A stretch of DNA of 64,000 nucleotides from Paracoccus marcusii. Its GTDB lineage: Bacteria; Pseudomonadota; Alphaproteobacteria; Rhodobacterales; Rhodobacteraceae. The stretch spans positions 34,240-98,239 of the forward strand of contig NZ_VDDD01000001.1 in the NCBI RefSeq assembly GCF_006151785.1, in the 5' to 3' direction. Position numbers and translations under genes: made by a program. Shown here piece after piece: positions 52,641 through 63,017 of this stretch; position 1 is the stretch's first letter; every line of letters starts with the position of its first letter. Under the pieces are notes generated by a model, which did not search any database, was not told where the DNA came from, and saw only the letters and a list, made by a program, of their open reading frames with translations.

Positions 52641-53161
52641 TCTGGTCGCTGGACGGGATCACGCCGCAGATCGACCCGCAGGCTTGGGTCGCGCCGGACG
52701 CGCAGGTGATGGGGCGGATCGTGCTGGCGCCGGGGGCGTCGGTCTGGTTCGGGGCGGTGCTGCGCGGTGATACCGAGGTGATCGAGGTGGGGCAGGGCAG
52801 CAATGTCCAGGACCTGTGCGTGCTGCACACCGATCCGGGCCACCCGCTGGTGATCGGGGCCGATTGCACGATCGGGCACCGTGCGATCCTGCACGGGTGC
52901 CGGGTCGGCGACGGTGCACTGATCGGCATGGGGGCGACGGTGCTGAACGGCGCGATCATCGGCGCGGGTGCGCTGATCGGGGCAGGGGCGCTGATCCCCG
53001 AGGGCAAGGTGATCCCCGACGGCGCGCTGGTCATGGGCGCCCCGGGCCGCGTCGTTCGGATGCTGGACACCGATGCGCAGGCGGGGCTGCGGGCATCCGC
53101 GGCGCGGTACCGGGACAACGCGGCGCGGTTCCGGGCCGGGCTGTCGCCGGCGGGGGACTGA
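52637..53161 (+). CDS. Gamma-class carbonic anhydrase family protein
   Basis: A 174-residue left-handed beta-helix protein of the gamma-carbonic anhydrase/YrdA family. The metal-ligand histidines are in [21 protein letters not shown], and the glutamine and arginine of the active site ([17 protein letters not shown]) are present. It may be a carbonic anhydrase or a related metalloprotein. Coupled to gmk by a 4-bp overlap; the kinase gene follows four bases after the stop. Confidence 0.85.
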   Translation: MIWSLDGITPQIDPQAWVAPDAQVMGRIVLAPGASVWFGAVLRGDTEVIEVGQGSNVQDLCVLHTDPGHPLVIGADCTIGHRAILHGCRVGDGALIGMGATVLNGAIIGAGALIGAGALIPEGKVIPDGALVMGAPGRVVRMLDTDAQAGLRASAARYRDNAARFRAGLSPAGD

Positions 53162-53165
53162 CGCG

Positions 53166-54272
53166 ATGGCGGCCGGGCCGCGCCGGGTCGAAGGGTTCCT
53201 GGACGGCATTCCGCTGCCCATGCTGGCCGTCGACCGCGAGGCGCGGGTGATCGCCGCCAATCCGCTGGCGCTGGCGCTGTTCGGTCCGGCCCTGGTCGGG
53301 CGACCGTTCGTGACCGTGCTGCGCCATCCTGCCATCGTGCAGGCCGTGGACTGGGTCCTGGACCCGGAGGGGGTGCCTGCGCCCACGCCCGATCAGACGC
53401 TGCCCACGGCACCGGACGGAGTCGCCACCCTGCGCGCGACCTGCGTCGCCGACGGCCGCGAGATCCTGGCCGAGGTGACGGTGGCGCCCCTGCCAAGCCC
53501 CCTGGGGCGTGGCGCGACGGTCGCCGTCCTGGACCGCAGCGTGGCCGAGGAGGCCGAGCAGATGCGCCGCGATTTCGTGGCCAATGTCAGCCACGAGCTG
53601 AAGACCCCGCTGACCGCCATGACCGGCTTCATCGAGACGCTGCGCGGTCCGGCGCGTGACGACGCCCGCGCCCGCGACCGGTTCCTGGACATCATGGAGC
53701 GTGAGGCCGCGCGCATGAACCGCCTGATCAGCGAGCTGCTGTCGCTGAGCCGGGTGCAGGCCGAGGAGCGGTCGCGCCCCTCGGGCCGGGTCGATCTGCC
53801 GGGGCTGCTGCGTGGAACGCTGGCCATGCTGGCGCCGCGCATCCAGACCGCCGGGGTAAGCGTCGCGACCGAGGGGCTGGACATCGACCTGCGCCTGCCC
53901 GGCGACGGCGACCAGCTGACCCAGGTGTTCCAGAACCTGATCGAGAACGCGGTGAAATACGGCGGATCGGGCGGCGTGCTGCGCGTCACGCTGTCGCGCA
54001 TCGCGCACGAACCGCTGCTGCGCGGACCGGCCTGGGCCGTGGCCATCGAGGATCGCGGCGACGGCATCGAGGAGCAGCACCTGCCGCGCCTGACCGAGCG
54101 GTTCTATCGCGTGGACACCCACCGGTCGCGCGAACAGGGCGGTACCGGGCTGGGCCTGGCCATCGTCAAGCACATCGTGAACCGCCACCGCGGCCGACTG
54201 CGGATCGAGAGCCGTTTGGGGCAGGGCAGCCGCTTTACCGTGATCCTGCCCGAAGGGCTGGCGCGCGGCTGA
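53166..54272 (+). CDS. Soluble PhoR-like sensor histidine kinase
   Basis: A 368-residue kinase with an N-terminal PAS domain (residues 8-125), HisKA with phosphorylated His143 in ANVSHELKTPLTAM, and HATPase_c with N box FQNLIENAVKYGG, GDGIEEQHLPRLTERFYRVD and GTGLGLAIVKHI. The sequence resembles PhoR, but no membrane helix is seen and neither phoB nor pst genes are adjacent. It therefore senses an internal signal or needs a partner, and its regulator is elsewhere. Confidence 0.85.
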   Translation: MAAGPRRVEGFLDGIPLPMLAVDREARVIAANPLALALFGPALVGRPFVTVLRHPAIVQAVDWVLDPEGVPAPTPDQTLPTAPDGVATLRATCVADGREILAEVTVAPLPSPLGRGATVAVLDRSVAEEAEQMRRDFVANVSHELKTPLTAMTGFIETLRGPARDDARARDRFLDIMEREAARMNRLISELLSLSRVQAEERSRPSGRVDLPGLLRGTLAMLAPRIQTAGVSVATEGLDIDLRLPGDGDQLTQVFQNLIENAVKYGGSGGVLRVTLSRIAHEPLLRGPAWAVAIEDRGDGIEEQHLPRLTERFYRVDTHRSREQGGTGLGLAIVKHIVNRHRGRLRIESRLGQGSRFTVILPEGLARG

Positions 54273-54346
54273 CGGGTCGCGGCCTCTCGCCCTTGGCGGT
54301 GGCTTGGCCTATAAGCGGGCGAACGGATTTTTCAGGGGATGTCGTC

Positions 54347-55099
54347 ATGTCGCAATCACCGCAGGTCGATCCCGCCAAGCTGGCCGCCGCCAAGGCGGCG
54401 GTCGCGCTGGTCGAGGGCGGGATGAGGCTGGGCCTTGGTACCGGCTCGACCGCCAGCGTCATGGTGCGCGAACTGGCCGCCCGCGTGCAGGCCGAGGGTC
54501 TGTCCCTGCGCTGCGCCGCGACGTCGCGCGCCACGGCCCAGCTGGCCGAGAGCCTGGGCCTGCGCATCGAGAGCCTGGACGACATCGGCTGGCTGGACAT
54601 GACCATCGACGGCGCGGACGAGGTCGATCCCGACCTACACCTGATCAAGGGCGGCGGTGCGGCGCATCTGCGCGAGAAGATCGTGGCCGCCGCCAGCGAC
54701 CGCATGGTGGTCATCGCCGATCCCGGCAAGGTGGTCGAGACCCTGGGCGCCTTTCCCCTGCCGGTCGAGGTGCTGGAGTTCGGGTTCGAGACCACGCGCA
54801 AGCTGATCCGCCGCGCGCTGGAGGGGCTGGAACTGGGCGAACACGACATCCTGCAACGCCTGAAGGGCAGCGACCCGGTCGTCACGGACGAGGGCAACCT
54901 GATCCTGGACCTGCACCTGGAGGTGATCCCCGACCCGTCCGCCCTGGCGCGGGCGCTGTCCTGCATTCCCGGCGTCGTCGAACACGGGCTGTTCCTGGGG
55001 ATGTGCGATCTGGCCATCATCGGCCGCGAGGACGGCAGCGTGATCGAACTGGCGCGCAACGACATCGACGCCGACATGCTGGCGCAGGAAGGGGAATGA
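54347..55099 (+). CDS. rpiA: Ribose-5-phosphate isomerase A
   Basis: RpiA interconverts ribose-5-phosphate and ribulose-5-phosphate, the step after Gnd in the pentose phosphate pathway. The 250-residue protein contains GLGTGSTASVMVREL, the active-site TIDGADEVDPDLHLIKGGGAAHLREKI blocks and VTDEGNLILDLHL. AGGGGA upstream of ATG 54347 fixes the start. One base separates it from gor. Confidence 0.95.
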   Translation: MSQSPQVDPAKLAAAKAAVALVEGGMRLGLGTGSTASVMVRELAARVQAEGLSLRCAATSRATAQLAESLGLRIESLDDIGWLDMTIDGADEVDPDLHLIKGGGAAHLREKIVAAASDRMVVIADPGKVVETLGAFPLPVEVLEFGFETTRKLIRRALEGLELGEHDILQRLKGSDPVVTDEGNLILDLHLEVIPDPSALARALSCIPGVVEHGLFLGMCDLAIIGREDGSVIELARNDIDADMLAQEGE

Positions 55100-55100
55100 C

Positions 55101-56480
55101 GTGACCTTCGACTATGACCTGTTTGTCATCGGCGGCGGCTCGGGCGGGGTGCGCGCGGCGCGGATCGCGGCGGGCGAGCACGGCGCCAAGGTCGGCCTGG
55201 CCGAGGAGAGCCGCATGGGCGGCACCTGCGTCATCCGCGGCTGCGTCCCGAAAAAGCTGATGATCTTTGCCTCTCAGGCCGGGCTGATGGCCGAGGAGAT
55301 GCGCGGCTATGGCTGGTGCGACGCGCAGGCCGGGGCATTCGACTGGGAGGTGTTCCGCGAGAAGCTGGACGCCGAACTGTCGCGCCTGGAGGTGATCTAT
55401 CGCGCCGGCCTGACCCGCGCGGGGGTCGAGATCCACGACCAGCGTGCCACGCTGGACGGCCATCACCGGGTCCGGCTGGCAGACGGTACGACGAAGACCG
55501 CCCGCCACATCCTGATTGCGGCCGGCGGCCGTCCCGCGCCCATCGGCATTCCCGGAGAGGAGCTGGCGGTGATCTCGGACGACCTGTTCCTGATGGACAG
55601 GCTGCCGGGGCGCATCCTGCTGGTCGGCGGCGGCTTCATCGCCTGCGAATTCGCGACGATCCTGGCGGGGCTGGGGGTGGACACGGTGCAGGCCTATCGC
55701 GGCGACGCGGTGCTGCGGGGTTTCGACCGCGAGGCGCGCGACCTGGCGACGCTGCAGCTGAGCGCGGTGGGCGTGGACCTGCGTCTGGGCCTGACGCCCG
55801 CGGCGCTGGAACGTGACGGCGACGGCATCCGCGTGCGGTTCGACGACGGATCGGACGATCGTTTCGACGCGGTGCTGATGGCGACTGGGCGCGACCCCTA
55901 TACCCGGGGCCTGGGCCTCGAGACGACCGAGGTCCGCACGAAACCCAACGGCGCGATCGAGGTCGACGAATGGTCGCAGACCTGCGTGCCGTCGATCTTT
56001 GCGGTGGGCGACGTGACCGACCGCGTCAACCTGACCCCGGTCGCGATCCGCGAGGGGCATGCGTTTGCCGACACGGTTTTCGGCGCACGGCCCCGGACGG
56101 TCGATCACGGGTTGGTCGCCAGCGCCGTCTATCTGCGCCCGCACGAGTTGGCCAGCATCGGCCTGACCGAGGAGGAGGCCAAGGCGCGCGGTCCGGTCGA
56201 CGTCTTCGCGGCGACCTTCCGGCCGATGCGGTCTATGTTCGCGGGCAGCGACGCCAAGGTGATGATGAAGCTGCTGGTCGATCCGGCGGACGACCGCGTG
56301 CTGGGCTGTCACATCTTCGGCCCCGAGGCCGGGGAGATGATCCAGCTGGCCGCCATCGCCATCACCATGGGCGCGACCAAGGCGCAGTTCGACGCGACCG
56401 TGGCCGTCCACCCGACCGCGGCCGAGGAGTTGGTGACGATGCGCCAGCCCACGCGCCGGCATCAGGGCGTGGCGGGCTGA
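55101..56480 (+). CDS. gor: Glutathione-disulfide reductase
   Basis: Gor reduces glutathione disulphide with NADPH and keeps the cytosol reduced. The 459-residue flavoenzyme begins with GTG and has FAD motif GGGSGGVRAAR, redox disulphide GGTCVIRGCVPKKLM, and the His-Glu pair HPTAAEE. The VIRGCVPKK form of the disulphide motif separates it from dihydrolipoyl dehydrogenase (LNWGCIPTK, as in lpdA here). It follows rpiA directly and is probably co-transcribed. Confidence 0.93.
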   Translation: MTFDYDLFVIGGGSGGVRAARIAAGEHGAKVGLAEESRMGGTCVIRGCVPKKLMIFASQAGLMAEEMRGYGWCDAQAGAFDWEVFREKLDAELSRLEVIYRAGLTRAGVEIHDQRATLDGHHRVRLADGTTKTARHILIAAGGRPAPIGIPGEELAVISDDLFLMDRLPGRILLVGGGFIACEFATILAGLGVDTVQAYRGDAVLRGFDREARDLATLQLSAVGVDLRLGLTPAALERDGDGIRVRFDDGSDDRFDAVLMATGRDPYTRGLGLETTEVRTKPNGAIEVDEWSQTCVPSIFAVGDVTDRVNLTPVAIREGHAFADTVFGARPRTVDHGLVASAVYLRPHELASIGLTEEEAKARGPVDVFAATFRPMRSMFAGSDAKVMMKLLVDPADDRVLGCHIFGPEAGEMIQLAAIAITMGATKAQFDATVAVHPTAAEELVTMRQPTRRHQGVAG

Positions 56481-56529
56481 CAATCCCGTGGGCGCGGCCT
56501 TGGGTCGCGGCCATGGACGGGTGTCAGGG

Positions 56530-56558
56530 TTGACATTTCGGCCCCGCGCCCCAGTTTT
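56530..56558 (+). promoter_or_regulatory. Candidate promoter of hflKC
   Basis: A perfect TTGACA (56530-56535) lies 60 bases before hflK. CCCCAGTTTT about 13-17 bases downstream resembles a heat-shock (RpoH) -10, which would suit hflKC, but the spacing and match are imperfect. Inference only. Confidence 0.35.
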
Positions 56559-56595
56559 CAACTAACGGAAATTTCTACGAAAGAAGGTCTATCGG

Positions 56596-57894
56596 ATGGC
56601 AAATCAGGGCCCCTGGGGCGGAGGCGGCGGCGGCAACGGCGGCCGGGATGACGGGGATCGTGACAAGAAGCCTGCCGGCCGTCCCTGGGGTGAACAGCCG
56701 CCCCCCGGCGGGCCGCGCCGTCCGAACAACGACCCGCAGCGCCCCGAGATCGAGGACCTGATGAAGAAGGGCCAGGAACGCCTGCGCGTGCTGATGGGCG
56801 GTCGCGGCACCGGCGGCGGCACGGGCGGGGGTGGCGGCGGCGGTCGCAGCCCGATGGGTCCGGACTTTGGCCTGAACCGCTCGACCCTGGTCGTGGCGGG
56901 CCTGGCAGCGGTCGGCCTGTGGGCCTTTGCCAGCTTCTATCGTGTTCAGACCAACGAACAGTCGGTCGAGTTCCTCTTCGGCCGCGCCATCGCCGTGGGG
57001 ACCGAGGGTCTGAACTTTGCCCCCTGGCCCGTCGTCACCGCCGAGGTCGTGCCCGTCACGAACGAACGCGTGACCGAGATCGGCACCGGCCAAGCCGGCC
57101 CGATGGACAGCGGCCTGATGCTGACCAGCGACCAGAACATCGTGAACATGGAATACCAGGTGGTCTGGAACATCCGCGATCCGCAGATGTACCTGTTCAA
57201 CCTGGCCGACCCCGCAGACACGATCCGCGCCGTGTCCGAGGCCGCGATGCGCGACATCATCGCGCGCAGCGAACTGGCCCCGATCCTGAACCGCGATCGC
57301 GGCGTGATCGCCAGCGACCTGCGCGCCGCCGTGCAAAGCACGCTGGACAGCTATCAGTCGGGGATCAACGTGATCCGCGTCAACCTGGACCGGGCCGACC
57401 CGCCCGAGGAGGTCATCGACGCCTTCCGCGAGGTGCAGGCCGCCCAGCAGGAGCGTGACCGTCTGCAGAACGAGGCCGACGCCTATGCCAACCGCGAACT
57501 GGCCGCAGCCCGGGGTCAGGCGGCCCAGATCCTGGAACAGGCCGAAGCCTATCGCGCCGAGGCGGTCAACACCGCCGCGGGTGAGGCCGCGCGCTTCAAC
57601 TCGATCTACGAGGAATACGTGAACGCGCCCGATGTGACCCGTCGCCGGATGTATCTGGAGACGATGGAGCAGGTTCTCGGCGGCGTGAACAAGATCATCA
57701 TCGGCGAGGGCATCGGCGGTGGCGAGGGTGGCTCGGGCATCGTGCCCTATCTGCCGCTGGACCAGCTGCGCGGCACGGGGCAGGGCGGCGCCACGCCCCC
57801 GGCGCCGACCGCCGGCCAAGGCGCGGGCCAGACCACCGGCACGCAGGCGGGCACCCAGCCCGGCACCACAACGACCAGCGGAGGGACGAACTGA
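56596..57894 (+). CDS. hflK: FtsH-modulating membrane protease regulator HflK
   Basis: HflK and HflC are inner-membrane SPFH/stomatin proteins that form a cage around FtsH and modulate its proteolysis. The 432-residue protein has a Gly-rich, charged N-terminal region (1-95), one membrane helix at about 97-115, and the SPFH domain with EQSVEFLFGRA, DVTRRRMYLETMEQVLGGVNKIII, plus a low-complexity C-tail. It overlaps hflC by one base (TGATG). Confidence 0.93.
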   Translation: MANQGPWGGGGGGNGGRDDGDRDKKPAGRPWGEQPPPGGPRRPNNDPQRPEIEDLMKKGQERLRVLMGGRGTGGGTGGGGGGGRSPMGPDFGLNRSTLVVAGLAAVGLWAFASFYRVQTNEQSVEFLFGRAIAVGTEGLNFAPWPVVTAEVVPVTNERVTEIGTGQAGPMDSGLMLTSDQNIVNMEYQVVWNIRDPQMYLFNLADPADTIRAVSEAAMRDIIARSELAPILNRDRGVIASDLRAAVQSTLDSYQSGINVIRVNLDRADPPEEVIDAFREVQAAQQERDRLQNEADAYANRELAAARGQAAQILEQAEAYRAEAVNTAAGEAARFNSIYEEYVNAPDVTRRRMYLETMEQVLGGVNKIIIGEGIGGGEGGSGIVPYLPLDQLRGTGQGGATPPAPTAGQGAGQTTGTQAGTQPGTTTTSGGTN

Positions 57895-59105
57895 TGGCTG
57901 CGCGCAAGAACCTGCTGACCGCCCTGGCCCTGCCGGCCGTGGTCGTCGTTGCCGTCCTGGCCGGATCGGCCCTGTTCATCGTGGACGAGCGGGAAAAGGC
58001 GCTGGTGCTGCGTCTTGGCCGGGTCGTCGACGTGCAGGAGACGCCGGGCCTGAACTTCAAGCTGCCCTTTATCGACAACGTGGTGAAGTACGACGGGCGC
58101 ATCCTGGGTCTGCCGACCAGCCCGCTGGAGGTCACCCCGCTGGACGACCGCCGCCTGGTGGTCGACGCATTCGCCCGCTGGCGCATCACCGATCCAGTGC
58201 GGTTCCGCCAGGCGGTCGGCGTGCAGGGCATCCAGGCCGCCGAAATGCGCCTTGAGCCGATCGTGATCGACGCCATTCGCGGCGTTCTGGGTACGGTGCC
58301 CTCGACCTCGGTCCTGTCGGATGACCGGACCAGCCTGATGAACCAGATCCGCGACGAGGCGCGGTCGAATTCGGGCGGCCTGGGGATCGAGATCATCGAC
58401 GTCCGCCTGACCCGCACCGACCTGCCCGAGCAGAACCTGAACGCGACCTATGCCCGGATGCGGGCCGAGCGTGCCCGCGAGGCCGCCGACGAGGTTGCAC
58501 GCGGCAACGAGGCTGCGCAGCGCGTCCGCGCCGCCGCCGACCGGACCGTGGTCGAGCTGACCTCCGAGGCCGGCCGCCGCTCCGAGATCGTCCGAGGCGA
58601 GGCCGACGCGCAGCGCAACGCGATCTATGCGGACGCCTATGGCCGCGACCCCGAATTCTTTGCCTTCACGCGCTCGCTGACCTCGTATCAGCGCGCGCTT
58701 CAGGGCAGCAACAGCTCGCTGGTGATGCAGCCGGACAGCGAGTTCTTCAGCTATCTGTCCAGCGACGGGGCTGCGAACGCCAACCCCGCATCGACGCCGG
58801 TACCGCCGGGCAATTCGGCCGAGCGGCTGGGTCTGAACAGCCCTGCCGAAACGCCCGAAGGCGAGGAGCTGGTCGTTCCCGAGGTAGTCGACCGCGACGG
58901 CAACCGTCTGGGCGAATCTGCCGGGATCGAGCTGACCCCGGTGCCCGAGAATCTGGCCACGCCCCCGCAGGAGCCGTCCGAGATCCTGTCGCCGGACGCC
59001 CCGGTGGAGGGCGCTGCCCAGAGCGAGGATGCGCCAGCTGAGGAAGCCCCGGCCCCCGAGGCCCCGGCCGAGGATACGGCGGCGGAACCCGCGCCCGCCA
59101 ACTGA
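57894..59105 (+). CDS. hflC: HflC with long acidic C-terminal extension
   Basis: Partner of HflK. The 403-residue protein has an N-terminal membrane helix (residues 9-28) and SPFH domain including DEREKALVLRLGRV, DVRLTRTDLPEQNLNATYARMRAERAREA and EFFAFTRSLTSYQRAL. It is about 100 residues longer than typical HflC. The extension from about residue 285 is rich in Ala, Pro and Glu, presumably a disordered periplasmic tail. Downstream of hflK with a one-base overlap; a hairpin terminator follows. Confidence 0.92.
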   Translation: MAARKNLLTALALPAVVVVAVLAGSALFIVDEREKALVLRLGRVVDVQETPGLNFKLPFIDNVVKYDGRILGLPTSPLEVTPLDDRRLVVDAFARWRITDPVRFRQAVGVQGIQAAEMRLEPIVIDAIRGVLGTVPSTSVLSDDRTSLMNQIRDEARSNSGGLGIEIIDVRLTRTDLPEQNLNATYARMRAERAREAADEVARGNEAAQRVRAAADRTVVELTSEAGRRSEIVRGEADAQRNAIYADAYGRDPEFFAFTRSLTSYQRALQGSNSSLVMQPDSEFFSYLSSDGAANANPASTPVPPGNSAERLGLNSPAETPEGEELVVPEVVDRDGNRLGESAGIELTPVPENLATPPQEPSEILSPDAPVEGAAQSEDAPAEEAPAPEAPAEDTAAEPAPAN

Positions 59106-59116
59106 CGAACCCGAGG

Positions 59117-59143
59117 CGGGCGGAGGGAAACCTTCGCCCGTTT
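59117..59143 (+). terminator. Terminator of hflKC
   Basis: CGGGCGGAGG (59117-59126) pairs with CCTTCGCCCG (59131-59140), allowing one G-T pair, around a GAAA tetraloop and followed by TTTC. It lies 11 bases past the hflC stop. Confidence 0.8.
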
Positions 59144-59190
59144 CTGCAACGAAAATCACGATCTGTTCACAAGTCGAGAGCGTGGTTTAT

Positions 59191-59220
59191 TTGCCACGGC
59201 ACCCTACATTGGCGTCATAT
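59191..59220 (+). promoter_or_regulatory. Candidate promoter of the DegP-like protease gene
   Basis: TTGCCA (59191-59196) and TCATAT (59215-59220) are separated by 18 bases, 60 bases before the gene start. Plausible sigma-70 type arrangement; inference. Confidence 0.4.
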
Positions 59221-59281
59221 CCAACAGGCAGTCCGGGCACCCGCCCCTGATCGCTGCCGTCGAGAGATGAGGACATCCCGC

Positions 59282-61301
<2,020 letters not shown>

Positions 61302-61323
61302 TCGTCCTTCACGGTGACGTGTC

Positions 61324-61353
61324 GATGGCCGCGCCCGCAAAGGCGCGGCCATC
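61324..61353 (+). terminator. Hairpin after the ferredoxin gene
   Basis: GATGGCCGCGCC (61324-61335) pairs with GGCGCGGCCATC (61342-61353), a 12-bp stem with a 6-base loop. No T tract follows; a strong hairpin that may end or stabilise the transcript. Confidence 0.6.
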
Positions 61354-61439
61354 TGCGTATCAGGCCCTGGCGGCGGTTGTCCGGCACCGCGTTTCGTGGT
61401 GACCTGCCACGTCATGTCACGACCGTCACGGGGGAACGG

Positions 61440-61871
61440 ATGCAGCATCGTCGCAGGATCGGGATCGCGGCCTTGGTCGCCGCAACCACGCTGGCCGCGC
61501 CCGCGATCGCGGGCACCATCCAGGTGACGGTGACCGGCATCCCCGATGACCGCGGCGTGCTGGCCTGCAGCCTGCATGCCGATCCCGCGGGGTTTCCCGA
61601 CGGGGCGGGCGCGGTCCATGACGCGTCCCCGCCGCGCGGTGGCCAGGCTGTCTGCATGTTCGAGGGCGTGACGCCGGGGCGCTATGCGGTGGCGGTGCTG
61701 CATGATGCGAATGGCAACGGGCGGCTGGACACAAACGTGCTGGGAATGCCACAGGAACGCTGGGGCATTTCTGTCGGGCCTGCACCGCGCCTGCGCGCGC
61801 CGCGTTTTGACGAGGCCGCGTTCGACATGGGCACCGACCCGCTGCAATTGCGGATCGACCTGGATCCGTGA
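61440..61871 (+). CDS. DUF2141 family periplasmic protein
   Basis: A 143-residue secreted protein: signal peptide MQHRRRIGIAALVAATTLAAPAIA, then a beta-rich DUF2141 domain with VTVTGIPDDRGVLACSLHAD, CMFEGVTPGRYAVAVLHDANGNGRLD and GMPQERWGIS. Function is unknown. Two cysteines in the mature region may form a disulphide. GGGGGAA precedes the ATG. The gene is followed by the metallophosphoesterase after 33 bp. Confidence 0.85.
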   Translation: MQHRRRIGIAALVAATTLAAPAIAGTIQVTVTGIPDDRGVLACSLHADPAGFPDGAGAVHDASPPRGGQAVCMFEGVTPGRYAVAVLHDANGNGRLDTNVLGMPQERWGISVGPAPRLRAPRFDEAAFDMGTDPLQLRIDLDP

Positions 61872-61904
61872 GTGCGACCCGTTGACCGACAAGGATTCTC
61901 ACGC

Positions 61905-63017
61905 ATGACATTCCGCTTTCTGCACGCATCGGACCTGCATTTGGGCAAGCCCTTCGGCGGCTATCCCGAGGGTATCCGCAACCGCCTGCGCGAGGCGCGT
62001 CATGCCGCCATCGGGCGCCTGGCCCAGGCTGCCCGGCAGGGCGGTGCACAGGTCGTGCTGCTGGCGGGCGACAGTTTCGACGCGGAAACCCCGGCCCCCG
62101 ACACCCTGCGCCAGGCCCTTCGCGCGATGGCGGAGGAGGCAGACATCCGCTGGATCATGCTGCCCGGCAACCATGACAGCCTGGCGGCGACCGAGCTGTG
62201 GCGGCGCATCGCGACCGATGGCCCGGCGAACCTGAAACCCCTGCTGGATGACGGCCCGGTGACCTTGGCCGACGACGTCTGGCTGCTGCCCGCGCCTTGC
62301 ACGCAGCGTCGCGCCGGGCGCGACCTGACGCAGGCGATGGACGCGGCCACGCCGCAAGGCGCGCGGCGGATCGGCCTGGGCCACGGCCCGGTGACGGATT
62401 TCGACGAGGGCGGCGGGCGAACGGGCATCATCCCGCCCGACCGTGCGGCGCGGTCGGGGTTGGATTATCTGGCACTTGGCGATTGGCACGGACAGCGCCA
62501 GATCGGCCCCGCAACCTGGTATTCGGGCGCGCCCGAGGCCGACAGCTTCAAGCATGACGGCCCGGCGGGTGCGCTGCTGGTCGGACTGGGCGCCCAAATG
62601 ACGGTGCAGGCGGTGCCCGTGGGGCAGTTCCGCTGGACCCGCCCGCACCTGGACCTGCTGCCGGGCGCGGATGTGCGGGCGGCGCTGACGCGCGCCCTGC
62701 CGACGGAACGGGCACGCGATCATCTGGTCAGCGTGACGGCAGGCGGCAGGCTGGCCCTGTCGGACCGTGCGGCGCTGGACGCGGCCCTGCAGGCGGCTGC
62801 GCCCGATTACGGCTGGTTCGCCGTCGACTTGTCCGCCCTGCAGGTCGAGGCCCGGCCCGACGATCTGGACCTGATCGACCGCGCGGGCGCGCTGCGCCAC
62901 GCCGCCGACGCCCTGCTGGCGGACACGACCGACCCGCAGCGGTCGCAGGCCGACCGCGACATCTCGGCCGCGGCGCTGTCGCGCCTGTACAGCTTTGCGC
63001 AGGAGGTGCAGGCATGA
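61905..63017 (+). CDS. SbcD/YhaO-like metallophosphoesterase (DNA repair exonuclease)
   Basis: A 370-residue calcineurin-like phosphoesterase of the SbcD/Mre11/YhaO type. The metal-binding motifs are in order: HASDLHLG (Asp10, His12), LAGDSFD, LPGNHDS, GHGPVTD and LGDWHGQ. The ATG at 61905 is preceded by AAGGAT; a GTG at 61872 would overlap the previous stop region. With the large ATPase that follows by ATGA overlap it forms a pair comparable to SbcD-SbcC or YhaO-YhaN, which process DNA ends. Confidence 0.9.
   Translation: MTFRFLHASDLHLGKPFGGYPEGIRNRLREARHAAIGRLAQAARQGGAQVVLLAGDSFDAETPAPDTLRQALRAMAEEADIRWIMLPGNHDSLAATELWRRIATDGPANLKPLLDDGPVTLADDVWLLPAPCTQRRAGRDLTQAMDAATPQGARRIGLGHGPVTDFDEGGGRTGIIPPDRAARSGLDYLALGDWHGQRQIGPATWYSGAPEADSFKHDGPAGALLVGLGAQMTVQAVPVGQFRWTRPHLDLLPGADVRAALTRALPTERARDHLVSVTAGGRLALSDRAALDAALQAAAPDYGWFAVDLSALQVEARPDDLDLIDRAGALRHAADALLADTTDPQRSQADRDISAAALSRLYSFAQEVQA

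Noticed and set aside
53166..54272. Calling the kinase PhoR
   Set aside because: Similarity is to the kinase core only; no transmembrane helix and no pho or pst neighbours.
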